A stretch of 7,315 nt of DNA from NCBI GenBank assembly GCA_947458525.1, contig CANHAG010000053.1, positions 1-7,315 of the forward strand, in the 5' to 3' direction. Under the pieces are notes generated by a model. That model did not search any database and had not been told where the DNA came from. It worked only from the letters and a program-made list of their open reading frames with translations. The stretch is from Rhodospirillaceae bacterium. GTDB taxonomy: Bacteria > Pseudomonadota > Alphaproteobacteria > Rickettsiales > UBA3002. Below, piece by piece: positions 1 through 5,870 of this stretch. Position 1 is the stretch's first letter. Each line of letters opens with the position of its first letter. The position numbers and the translations under genes are program-made.

Positions 1-815
1 CGGCATTTGGCGGCCAGCAGGCGGCACTTACTCTCATCAACCCCATCAGCGCGGAATTATCGGTCATGCGGCCGAATCTTCTGCCGCATCTGGTGCGGGC
101 GGCGGCGCGTAATGCCTCGCGCGGCCAGAGCCGTATCGCGCTGTTCGAAGCTGGCGCGGTATTTCACGGAATGACCCCGCAGGGGCAGCAGACGATGGTT
201 GCAGGGCTGCGCGCGGGCTTGCGTCACGGGCTTGCATGGCAGGGCTCGCCGGAAGTGGACTGGCTGGATGCGAAAGCGGATCTTTTTGCGCTGCTCGAAG
301 CCGCCGGTATCGACACGGCGAAACTGACCATCACCCGCACTGTGCCGGGCTGGTATCACCCCGGGCGCGCGGGCGCAGTGGGGCTTGGGCCCAAGAACAT
401 TCTCGGGTTTTTTGGGGAGCTGCACCCGGCAACCTTGCAGGCGCTTGATTGCGAAATGCGGGTGGTGGCGTGCGAGGTTAAGATAGATGCGTTACACCTG
501 CCCAGACCCAGCAAACGCAAGGCACTCAGCGTATCTAACTATCAACCCGTTACACGCGATTTTGCCTTTGTGATGGATGCCGTCACTCCCGCCGCTGATC
601 TCGTCATCGCTGTCACGAAAGCAGAAAAAACCCTCATCCGCTCGGTCGCAATTTTTGATGTGTATCAGGGTAAAAATTTGCCGGAGGGGAAAAAATCCAT
701 CGCCCTCTCTGTCACCCTGCAGGCGGATGACCGTACCTTGACGGATGCGGAAATTGAAAACGTCACCCGCGCCATCATCACCTCCGCCAACACTCTTGGT
801 GCGGTATTGCGGTAG
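1..815 (+). CDS. pheT: Phenylalanyl-tRNA synthetase beta subunit, C-terminal part (5' end outside window)
   Basis: Beta chain of the cytoplasmic alpha2-beta2 phenylalanyl-tRNA synthetase, which charges tRNA(Phe) with phenylalanine. The gene is cut by the left edge. The reading frame is open from base 3, giving 270 residues ending at TAG 813-815. An ATG at 66 is internal, because the reading frame upstream already encodes the conserved NPIS-AELSVMRPNLLPHL stretch of PheT. Next comes the conserved RIALFEAGAVF strand of the B6/B7 core (about bases 138-170). The last 90 residues, from NYQPVTRDFAFV (about base 537) to the end, are a typical FDX-ACB anticodon-binding domain with the DVYQGKNLPEGKKSIAL segment (about 657-710). 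No frameshift or damage is visible. pheS would be expected upstream of the window. Nothing after the stop shows co-transcription with the next gene beyond shared strand and a 75-base gap. Confidence 0.96.
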   Translation, partial: AFGGQQAALTLINPISAELSVMRPNLLPHLVRAAARNASRGQSRIALFEAGAVFHGMTPQGQQTMVAGLRAGLRHGLAWQGSPEVDWLDAKADLFALLEAAGIDTAKLTITRTVPGWYHPGRAGAVGLGPKNILGFFGELHPATLQALDCEMRVVACEVKIDALHLPRPSKRKALSVSNYQPVTRDFAFVMDAVTPAADLVIAVTKAEKTLIRSVAIFDVYQGKNLPEGKKSIALSVTLQADDRTLTDAEIENVTRAIITSANTLGAVLR

Positions 816-865
816 CCTACAATTGAAAGTAGTGCGGATGAATCACGATCTGTGCTTGCAACCAT

Positions 866-886
866 CCTATTTTACGCATCAATAGG
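866..886 (+). promoter_or_regulatory. Inverted repeat overlapping the ribosome binding site of the TPR gene
   Basis: CCTATT (866-871) and AATAGG (881-886) are perfect 6-base inverted arms around a 9-base loop. The right arm contains the AGG (884-886) that is the only Shine-Dalgarno-like sequence before GTG 891. In the mRNA the hairpin would hide that site. The stem is short and AT-rich, so it would be marginally stable. No T-run follows, so it is not an intrinsic terminator for pheT. The function is inferred. Confidence 0.3.
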
Positions 887-890
887 CAGG

Positions 891-974
891 GTGAAACAGG
901 TCTTCACATATCGTCGGTGGGTTTTACTCGCCGTGGCGATGCTTTTCGTGTGCGTGGATAGCGCGAGCGCGCGT
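891..974 (+). other. Signal peptide coding segment of the large TPR protein
   Basis: Residues 1-28 from GTG 891 give a basic n-region (K2, R8, R9), a hydrophobic core of about 13 residues (10-22), and a c-region DSASA followed by R28. Signal peptidase I would cut after A27 (A-S-A). There is no lipobox cysteine at the cut site, so the mature protein should be released to the periplasm or held by other contacts. With the longer start at 852 the n-region would be unusually long, which supports 891. Confidence 0.75.
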
Positions 975-3900
975 TCGCTCGCCACCACCCAGCGCATGCC
1001 CGATTATCAGCGGCTTTTATTTGCCAGCAACGCCCCGCAGAAAATGCGGATGGAATCGCGCGGCAATACGGTCACGTTGATTCTGAGCGAGCCAACCGGA
1101 GATGTCTCAGCACTTGCCGAGCGGCTGAAGCCGCATGTCACGAACATTGAACGTTCGGCGGATGGCACCCGCATAATCCTCACGCTCGATAAACCCTACC
1201 GCCTGCGGCAATTTGTCAGCGGTAATACGGTGGGGGTGGATATTCTCACCGCTCAGGCAAGGGCGCCAGAAGCCTCAGAACAGGCCGCTACCAACACCCC
1301 CTTAGTGCCACCCGCACCGAAACCTGCACCGCGGAACCCAGATGTCTTAACGACTAAAAAGCAAAGCGTACCCCCCACCCCTGCCCCGCCTCCTGCGGCT
1401 GATGCCGATATCATGACCACGAAAAAAGAACCTCAGGCGGGAGCTTCGGCCGGCACGGGGTTACTTTCTACCAAACCCGCACCTGAACCCATCATGACCA
1501 CCCGGGTAGAAGTAGCACCGCCGCCACCGCCGCCACCTTCCCCAGCCCCAGCACCCACGCCCGTTCCCGTGACTCCAACCCCCACTCCCGAACCCGTGCC
1601 ACCCGCGTCAGAACCAGCGCCTGAGCCACCACCTGCGCCGGAACCTCAGGCCGCCACTCCCCCAACGCCTGCGGTGATGCCTAGCGTGGCAGAAACCAGC
1701 GGTCGCCCGCAGGAATTGATGGTGGGCGTAGAAAACAAGCAGGATGCAGCCTTCCTCTATTTTCCGTGGGAGACGCGTACGGCGGGAGCCGTCTTCCGCG
1801 CCGGGAATGATGTGTGGATTGTGTTTAATCAACCGGCGAGGATTGATACTGCGAGGCTCAGCACGGTGCTGCCCACCTCGGTGCTTTCGGTCACGCGCTA
1901 TCAACTTCCCGGCCACAGCGTGCTGCGGCTGGAAACAGACGGCACCCTTTACCCCAGTGTTGACCGGGTAAAAAACAGTTATCACTGGCGGGTGGGACTC
2001 GTCAAAGACAAGGAAGACCGTGCGCGGATTGATGTGGCCGTAACGCCCAACGCCAAGGCGCCTGTACCTTACCTGCTGCTGAACTCGGTGGATGTGAGTG
2101 CGCCCATTTCCTTCATGGATCCGCAGATTGGCGACCGCTGGCTGGTGGTACCCGCTTACGAAATCGGCGAGGGGCTGGTCTATCCTCGTCGCTTTCCTGA
2201 ATTCGAGCTGGTGTCAAGCGTGCAGGGGCTGGCGATAAAAACTCTGCGGCCAGATCTCACCCTCACCCCTACCCGCGCAGGCCTGAAGCTTTCTGCGAAG
2301 AACGGCTTAATTATCTCCAGCAATCTGCCGTTTCTCAAAAGCGGCTCCGCCCCCGTCAAAGGCAGTTCGGCCGCGGCAAATGTGCTGCTGCCGTATGATT
2401 TATGGTATGTGAAAACCTCTGACTACCGCGATGCGTATCACCGGCTTGAAGCCTACCTCATCAGCGCGCCGAAGGAAGAGCGCGCAGATGTGCTGTATGA
2501 ACTGGCGGGGCTTACCTTTGGTCAGGGGCTTTATAATGCGGCGGCCGCATACCTCACCATGATACGCGATATTGCGCCGGAATATTACAAGAATAAAAAA
2601 CTCGCCCTCGTGCGCGCCGCGGCAAACTTCATGGCCGGGCGCATGGCGGAGGCAGCGGAAGACATCAAAGCACCTGAGCTGGCGGGGGTAAAAGAAGCGG
2701 GGCTGTGGCAACAGGTTATCAGTCTTTATGCACCGCCCGATCCGCGCGTACAGGGAGTGTTTGCTACTCAGGAATCTATGGCCGCAGCGGCGGAAAAGAA
2801 ACCCAGCGACTCGCCCGAAGCAAAGCTTGCCGAAATTGCAAGCAACGCCGCACTCCAGGCGCAGAGCTTCAACTATCTAGATTATCAGGACAAATTCATC
2901 CGCTACTACCCGCCGGATGTCAGGCGGCGCCTCGCCCTGATTGCGGCGGAGAATTACGTGAAAAACGGCCAGTATGATAAGGCCGTGAAAATATTCCGGG
3001 AGTTAAGCAGTGACGGGTTGTTTGAAGCTGTAAAGCCCGAGGTGGAATATCTCATCGGCGTGATTGCGCGCGAAAAGGGAAAAATCAAGGAAGCACGGGA
3101 TATTTTCATCCGCCTTGCGGCGCAGGAACAACAACCTCTGGTACGCTTCCGTGCCGAATTGGCGCTGATTCAGCTTGAATATCAGAATAACGAAATTCCC
3201 ATTGAGAAGGCACTCGCGCGGTTTGAGGCCATGCGCATGGGCTGGCGCGGGGATATATATGAGCGTGAATTGCTCGAATATCTAGGTCAGCTTTACCGCG
3301 ATAATCAGCAATATGACATGGCACTGCGCACCTGGAAAGAGCTGATGGCCGCTTTCCCGAACGATCCGGAAATTCTCAAATTTCAAACCCGCACCTCAGA
3401 ATTATTCGCCGCGCTGTTTCTGGAAGGCCGGGCAGATCAGCTTTCTGCTGTAAAGGCGCTGGCGCTGTTTTATGAATTCAGAGAACTCACCCCTCTGGGT
3501 GACCGTGGTAATCTGATGATTCAGAAACTGGCCGACAGGCTGGCGGCCGTTGATCTGCTAGATAGCGCAGCGGAACTGCTGCAGTTTCAGGTCAATGCCC
3601 GCATTGCCGGAGAAGAGCGCGCGCGGGTGGGGGCACATCTTGCCCTGATTCATATTATGAACCGCAAACCAGACAAGGCGCTTACTACCCTTGAAAGCAC
3701 CCATTTCGGCCAGATGAATGACGATCTGCGCCACCTGCGTTTGCGGCTTTCTGCCAAGGCATTTGTTGATCTGAAGCGCTATGAGGAAGCCCTCGCGGTG
3801 ATGGCCACCGACCGCTCCGTCGAGGGCGAAAAGCTCAGGCTTGAAATTCTATGGAAAATGCGCGACTGGCCGAATGTGATTCAGCAGGCAGAGCGCATGC

Positions 3901-4229
3901 TGGCCACGCGCAAAGACCTGACCGCGCCCATGAGTGAAGAAGAAACCCAGACCCTTTTGAAACTGGCACTTGCCTATAGTTTTGAGCGGGATATGCAGCA
4001 GCTGAAATACCTGCGCGATTACTATACAGATCTGATGAAAGACAGCCGCTATAAGGATATTTTCGGCTACCTGACGAATTACACGACCCCCATGGATCCG
4101 GAGGATTTCGCCCTCGTCTCTCAGCAGATTTCCGGCATGGAAAATTTCATGAAATATTTCCGCGAGCAGATCGCAAAAGGCAGGCTGAGCGACACCACCG
4201 CCCCCGCACCGCAGCCCGCCAGCCCATAA
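891..4229 (+). CDS. Large exported protein: two AMIN-like beta modules, proline-rich linker and TPR region; function unknown
   Basis: This is a 1112-residue protein when read from GTG 891; an in-frame GTG at 852 would add 13 residues. I prefer 891 because it gives a textbook signal peptide: basic start KQVFTYRR, hydrophobic core WVLLAVAMLFVCV, and ASA cleavage motif near residue 27. An AGG also lies four bases upstream. Domains: beta-rich module 1 at about 39-119; proline-rich linker at about 120-270 with four TTKK-like motifs; a second module of similar pattern at about 285-371; a further beta-rich part to about 480; then helical TPR-type repeats from about 497 to the end. Clear TPR units include NYVKNGQYDKAVKIF (688 on), LYRDNQQYDMALRTW (801 on) and LKRYEEALAVM (961 on). 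The tail is again proline-rich. No catalytic motif is visible, so a periplasmic scaffold or envelope-assembly role is inference. I associate this layout with large unnamed alphaproteobacterial TPR proteins, from memory only. Confidence 0.88.
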   Translation: MKQVFTYRRWVLLAVAMLFVCVDSASARSLATTQRMPDYQRLLFASNAPQKMRMESRGNTVTLILSEPTGDVSALAERLKPHVTNIERSADGTRIILTLDKPYRLRQFVSGNTVGVDILTAQARAPEASEQAATNTPLVPPAPKPAPRNPDVLTTKKQSVPPTPAPPPAADADIMTTKKEPQAGASAGTGLLSTKPAPEPIMTTRVEVAPPPPPPPSPAPAPTPVPVTPTPTPEPVPPASEPAPEPPPAPEPQAATPPTPAVMPSVAETSGRPQELMVGVENKQDAAFLYFPWETRTAGAVFRAGNDVWIVFNQPARIDTARLSTVLPTSVLSVTRYQLPGHSVLRLETDGTLYPSVDRVKNSYHWRVGLVKDKEDRARIDVAVTPNAKAPVPYLLLNSVDVSAPISFMDPQIGDRWLVVPAYEIGEGLVYPRRFPEFELVSSVQGLAIKTLRPDLTLTPTRAGLKLSAKNGLIISSNLPFLKSGSAPVKGSSAAANVLLPYDLWYVKTSDYRDAYHRLEAYLISAPKEERADVLYELAGLTFGQGLYNAAAAYLTMIRDIAPEYYKNKKLALVRAAANFMAGRMAEAAEDIKAPELAGVKEAGLWQQVISLYAPPDPRVQGVFATQESMAAAAEKKPSDSPEAKLAEIASNAALQAQSFNYLDYQDKFIRYYPPDVRRRLALIAAENYVKNGQYDKAVKIFRELSSDGLFEAVKPEVEYLIGVIAREKGKIKEARDIFIRLAAQEQQPLVRFRAELALIQLEYQNNEIPIEKALARFEAMRMGWRGDIYERELLEYLGQLYRDNQQYDMALRTWKELMAAFPNDPEILKFQTRTSELFAALFLEGRADQLSAVKALALFYEFRELTPLGDRGNLMIQKLADRLAAVDLLDSAAELLQFQVNARIAGEERARVGAHLALIHIMNRKPDKALTTLESTHFGQMNDDLRHLRLRLSAKAFVDLKRYEEALAVMATDRSVEGEKLRLEILWKMRDWPNVIQQAERMLATRKDLTAPMSEEETQTLLKLALAYSFERDMQQLKYLRDYYTDLMKDSRYKDIFGYLTNYTTPMDPEDFALVSQQISGMENFMKYFREQIAKGRLSDTTAPAPQPASP
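1341..1505 (+). repeat. Four degenerate TTKK-type peptide motifs in the proline-rich linker
   Basis: Within the linker of the TPR protein a short peptide recurs four times: DVLTTKK (1341-1361), DIMTTKK (1407-1427), GLLSTKP (1458-1478) and PIMTTRV (1488-1508). Start-to-start spacing shrinks from 66 to 51 to 30 bases. The consensus is hydrophobic-[LM]-[TS]-T-[KR]. Codons differ between copies, so the similarity is at peptide level rather than a recent DNA duplication. The intervening residues are mostly proline and alanine. Confidence 0.6.
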
Positions 4230-4249
4230 GTGTTTATGTCGCTATATGC

Positions 4250-4265
4250 TGCCATCCGGTTGGCA
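4250..4265 (+). other. Short hairpin after the TPR gene, possible weak terminator
   Basis: TGCCA (4250-4254) and TGGCA (4261-4265) are perfect 5-base inverted arms with a TCCGGT loop, 20 bases after the TAA stop at 4227-4229. No T-run follows directly. A T-rich stretch appears only at about 4300-4318. It could be a transcript-end stabiliser or a poor terminator. I see no convincing -35/-10 pair for the downstream gene in this 101-base gap. Confidence 0.25.
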
Positions 4266-4330
4266 TGACGATGTATCCTAGCCACTCATTTCTATTACAT
4301 TGTTTTACTTTTTTCTTGTAGAAATGGTGC

Positions 4331-5089
4331 ATGGAACCGTGTGGATATAATTTTAGTTTTTCCAGCACGCGCTGCCAGAAACTTGTAATGGCGGCGCTGA
4401 TCATAGTCTGTCTTGCGCTGGGACTATTTGGGTGCGAGAACAGGCCGAAGGAAGCGGAGACCTCACAGGAGGAAGAACTATCCATCGAGCGCCTGAACAG
4501 AAAAGCAGAAGAAGGGCTTGATTCCAGAAAATTCACCCCTGCGCACCCGGTGGATGAAATTCTATCAGATACCGTAAGCAATACGTTACAGGGCGCATTC
4601 AAGGCGGCGCAATCGCCGTTGGTGGATGTTGGTATCATTGAAGACCCTATTCCTGAAGAATTAAAAAAATACATGAAAAACGCCTATGCGCTACCCGACC
4701 CACTGACCTGCGCTGAAATACTCGGCCAGATCGCCCGGCTGGATGCACTGCTTGGCCCGGATCAATGTACGCCTCAGAATCCGGCCGGCATGTATATATC
4801 TGAGAAAGGAAAATACGTGGATGAAGCCGCCCAGATGGCTGAGGATCGCGTGGCAGATACGGTCACGGGCTATGTTAACATCATTCCGTTTCGCAGCGTG
4901 GTACGCTATTTAAGCGGCGCGGAAAGCCATGCACGCGAAGTGATTAAGGCTCAGCAGGCGGGCATAGCCCGGCGATCTTTCCTGAAAGGCATGGCCGCAG
5001 CACATGGTTGCCGCGAGGCTTCCAGCGCACCCCTTCCTTCACCCTTACCATTGGCACCCGCCGCATCCGCGCCGATAGGCGGAGAGTGA
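4331..5089 (+). CDS. Putative lipoprotein, conserved-looking, function unknown
   Basis: A 252-residue protein. The N-terminus has R14 and K17, a hydrophobic stretch at residues 19-33 and a lipobox-like LFGC ending at Cys35, suggesting lipid attachment to a membrane after export. ATG 4331 is the first in-frame start after a stop at 4319-4321. Met20 would also keep the lipobox but leaves no positive charge before the core, so I keep 4331, although no good ribosome binding site precedes it. The mature part starts acidic and charged (about 36-70). It then has a core at about 75-227 containing YALPDPLTC, a predicted amphipathic helical stretch with VNIIPFRSVVRYLSGAE, and RRSFLKGMAAAHGC. Cysteines at 127, 146 and 227 could form a disulfide. 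The tail is proline/alanine-rich. I recall similar PFRSWVRKLSGAE and RRAFLKG motifs in uncharacterised proteobacterial proteins, from memory only. The stop lies 2 bases from the opposing gene. Confidence 0.8.
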   Translation: MEPCGYNFSFSSTRCQKLVMAALIIVCLALGLFGCENRPKEAETSQEEELSIERLNRKAEEGLDSRKFTPAHPVDEILSDTVSNTLQGAFKAAQSPLVDVGIIEDPIPEELKKYMKNAYALPDPLTCAEILGQIARLDALLGPDQCTPQNPAGMYISEKGKYVDEAAQMAEDRVADTVTGYVNIIPFRSVVRYLSGAESHAREVIKAQQAGIARRSFLKGMAAAHGCREASSAPLPSPLPLAPAASAPIGGE

Positions 5090-5091
5090 GG

Positions 5092-5625
5092 CTACTTCCC
5101 TTCCAGTGCTTTTCTGACATGCGGCAACAGCTCGTCGGGGGGAAGCTGTGCTAACTCTTTGGCAAGTTCAACGCGAATGGCAGCGGCTGTGTCTTTATCA
5201 AACTGCTCCCGCAGTGCACCCAGCATCTGCGGCGGGGCAATCACCACGAGTTGATCAAAGGATTTTTTCGCCCGTGCGCGATTTACCTCACCGGCAATTC
5301 TGCTGGCAAAATGCTCCTTCACCTCGCGCCGCGCATCCATATGAGGCTCACTCATATGACGCGCGCCGCCGGCGCTTTCAAACACCATGCCCGTGGCATT
5401 ACGCCCGACCTGATATTCTTCCGCTGATTGCGCCTGCCAGCGCATCCCCGCTACTTCAGAAAGTTCCAGAGCGGCAGAGGTTTCGTAATGGGGATGCTTG
5501 GCATTACCGGGTAAGGGAATCACCTTCTCCCCCTTCCCTAAATGATAGATGCTGGCCTGTTTACCATCCGCCACCAGCACCCAGAGGGTGGGGGCTTTGT
5601 GTGTGCTGATTCCGATAGTTTTCAT
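5092..5625 (-). CDS. Host attachment family protein (COG5622 / PF10116-like)
   Basis: A 177-residue minus-strand protein that I recognise as the 'protein required for attachment to host cells' family, also linked to the bacterial eRF1-like (baeRF) group. Visible marks are the N-terminal strand WVLVADGKQASIY (15-27), a VFESAGGARHMSEPHMDARR segment (81-100), a helix with FASRIAGEVNRARAKKSFDQ, the strand LVVIAPPQMLGALRE (126-140), and a C-terminal ELAKELAQLPPDEL helix. The length fits small family members. ATG 5625 is chosen over an in-frame start at 5694: AAAGG sits eight bases upstream, the likely promoter lies inside the longer version, and the conserved region begins directly after this Met. 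No signal peptide is seen, so it is probably cytoplasmic. The family name comes from plant-associated bacteria, and a real attachment role here is unproven; a translation- or RNA-related role is possible. Confidence 0.85.
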   Translation of the reverse strand: MKTIGISTHKAPTLWVLVADGKQASIYHLGKGEKVIPLPGNAKHPHYETSAALELSEVAGMRWQAQSAEEYQVGRNATGMVFESAGGARHMSEPHMDARREVKEHFASRIAGEVNRARAKKSFDQLVVIAPPQMLGALREQFDKDTAAAIRVELAKELAQLPPDELLPHVRKALEGK

Positions 5626-5651
5626 AAGGGCTACCTTTGCAGAAATGAGGG

Positions 5652-5680
5652 ATAATAACCGCGTAAGTGATACCTGTAAT
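5652..5680 (-). promoter_or_regulatory. Sigma-70-like promoter for the host attachment family gene
   Basis: On the minus strand ATTACA (5680-5675, 4 of 6 match to TTGACA) is separated by exactly 17 bases from TATTAT (5657-5652, 5 of 6 match to TATAAT). Transcription would begin near 5645, leaving a leader of about 20 bases with AAAGG (5638-5634) before ATG 5625. Its position inside the longer ORF version supports the shorter start. It was found by eye and no start-site data are available. Confidence 0.45.
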
Positions 5681-5713
5681 TGGTCAGTAAACATCCTCAG
5701 ACAGAATCCAAAT

Positions 5714-5748
5714 CACGCGGGATACAATAGCCCCTTGCGTGTTTTTTT
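5714..5748 (+). terminator. Intrinsic terminator-like hairpin with seven T residues, + strand
   Basis: CACGC-GGG (5714-5721) can pair with CCC and GCGTG (within 5731-5741), with a small TT bulge and a loop of about ten bases. TTTTTTT follows immediately at 5742-5748. This is the best intrinsic terminator in the window and it acts on rightward transcripts. The nearest rightward gene is the lipoprotein, ending 625 bases upstream at 5089. Read on the minus strand the same hairpin is followed only by ATTTGGATT, so it would be a weak stop for tyrS transcripts. Confidence 0.55.
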
Positions 5749-5805
5749 CGTGACGCAGGCTAGGCGGAGGCTGGGAAAAGAAGCGACCATCCAAACATTA
5801 CTCTT

Positions 5806-5830
5806 GTAAATTGGGTATATGCGAATTTAC
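5806..5830. repeat. Perfect 7-base AT-rich inverted repeat downstream of tyrS
   Basis: GTAAATT (5806-5812) and AATTTAC (5824-5830) are perfect inverted arms around an 11-base centre. A second, overlapping inverted pair, GGGTA (5813-5817) and TACCC (5828-5832), shares the same region, so two alternative foldings exist. Arms of this size and spacing could be an operator or a weak mRNA 3'-end hairpin of tyrS. Chance cannot be excluded. Confidence 0.35.
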
Positions 5831-5870
5831 CCTCTGCGATCGGGGGGCGCATTTGCAGCAATAATATAGG

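Larger units (their letters stand above)
5626..5870. other. Gene-free interval between tyrS and the host attachment family gene
   Basis: These 245 bases carry no credible gene. They contain the leftward promoter at 5652-5680, the rightward hairpin plus T-run at 5714-5748, and an AT-rich inverted repeat at 5806-5830. A G-run (5842-5847) lies just downstream of the tyrS stop. No strong terminator in the tyrS direction is seen here. ORFs on the + strand that cross this interval lack family resemblance and look fortuitous. Confidence 0.6.

Noticed and set aside
1510..1680. Proline-codon-rich low-complexity DNA that could look like a tandem repeat or CRISPR-like array
   Set aside because: It has no fixed repeat unit or spacer length and is in frame with the surrounding protein; it codes for a disordered linker.
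1608..1985. A 125-codon minus-strand ORF opposite the proline-rich linker region
   Set aside because: It is Arg/His-rich, as expected from the complement of proline codons, with no start context or domain.
4324..4350. Eight-codon upstream ORF (MVHGTVWI) overlapping the lipoprotein start
   Set aside because: It is too short, lacks a ribosome binding site and has no regulatory codon pattern; it is likely chance.
4234..4674. A 146-codon minus-strand ORF opposite the lipoprotein gene
   Set aside because: Its translation is Ser-rich with no recognisable domain. It is antisense to a gene with a coherent signal sequence and conserved-looking core, so it is read as a shadow.
5058..5083. GC-rich inverted words (CCGCC/GGCGG, CGCC-GATA-GGCG) at the convergent gene ends
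   Set aside because: Stems are only 4-5 bases and no T-run follows on either strand, so I do not call a terminator.
5148..5609. A 153-codon + strand ORF opposite the host attachment family gene
   Set aside because: Composition is low-quality (Pro/Arg/His-rich) with no domain, and it is fully antisense to a recognised family member.
5626..5694. 23-residue N-terminal extension of the host attachment family protein
   Set aside because: It contains the likely -10 and -35 boxes, and a good Shine-Dalgarno lies before ATG 5625.
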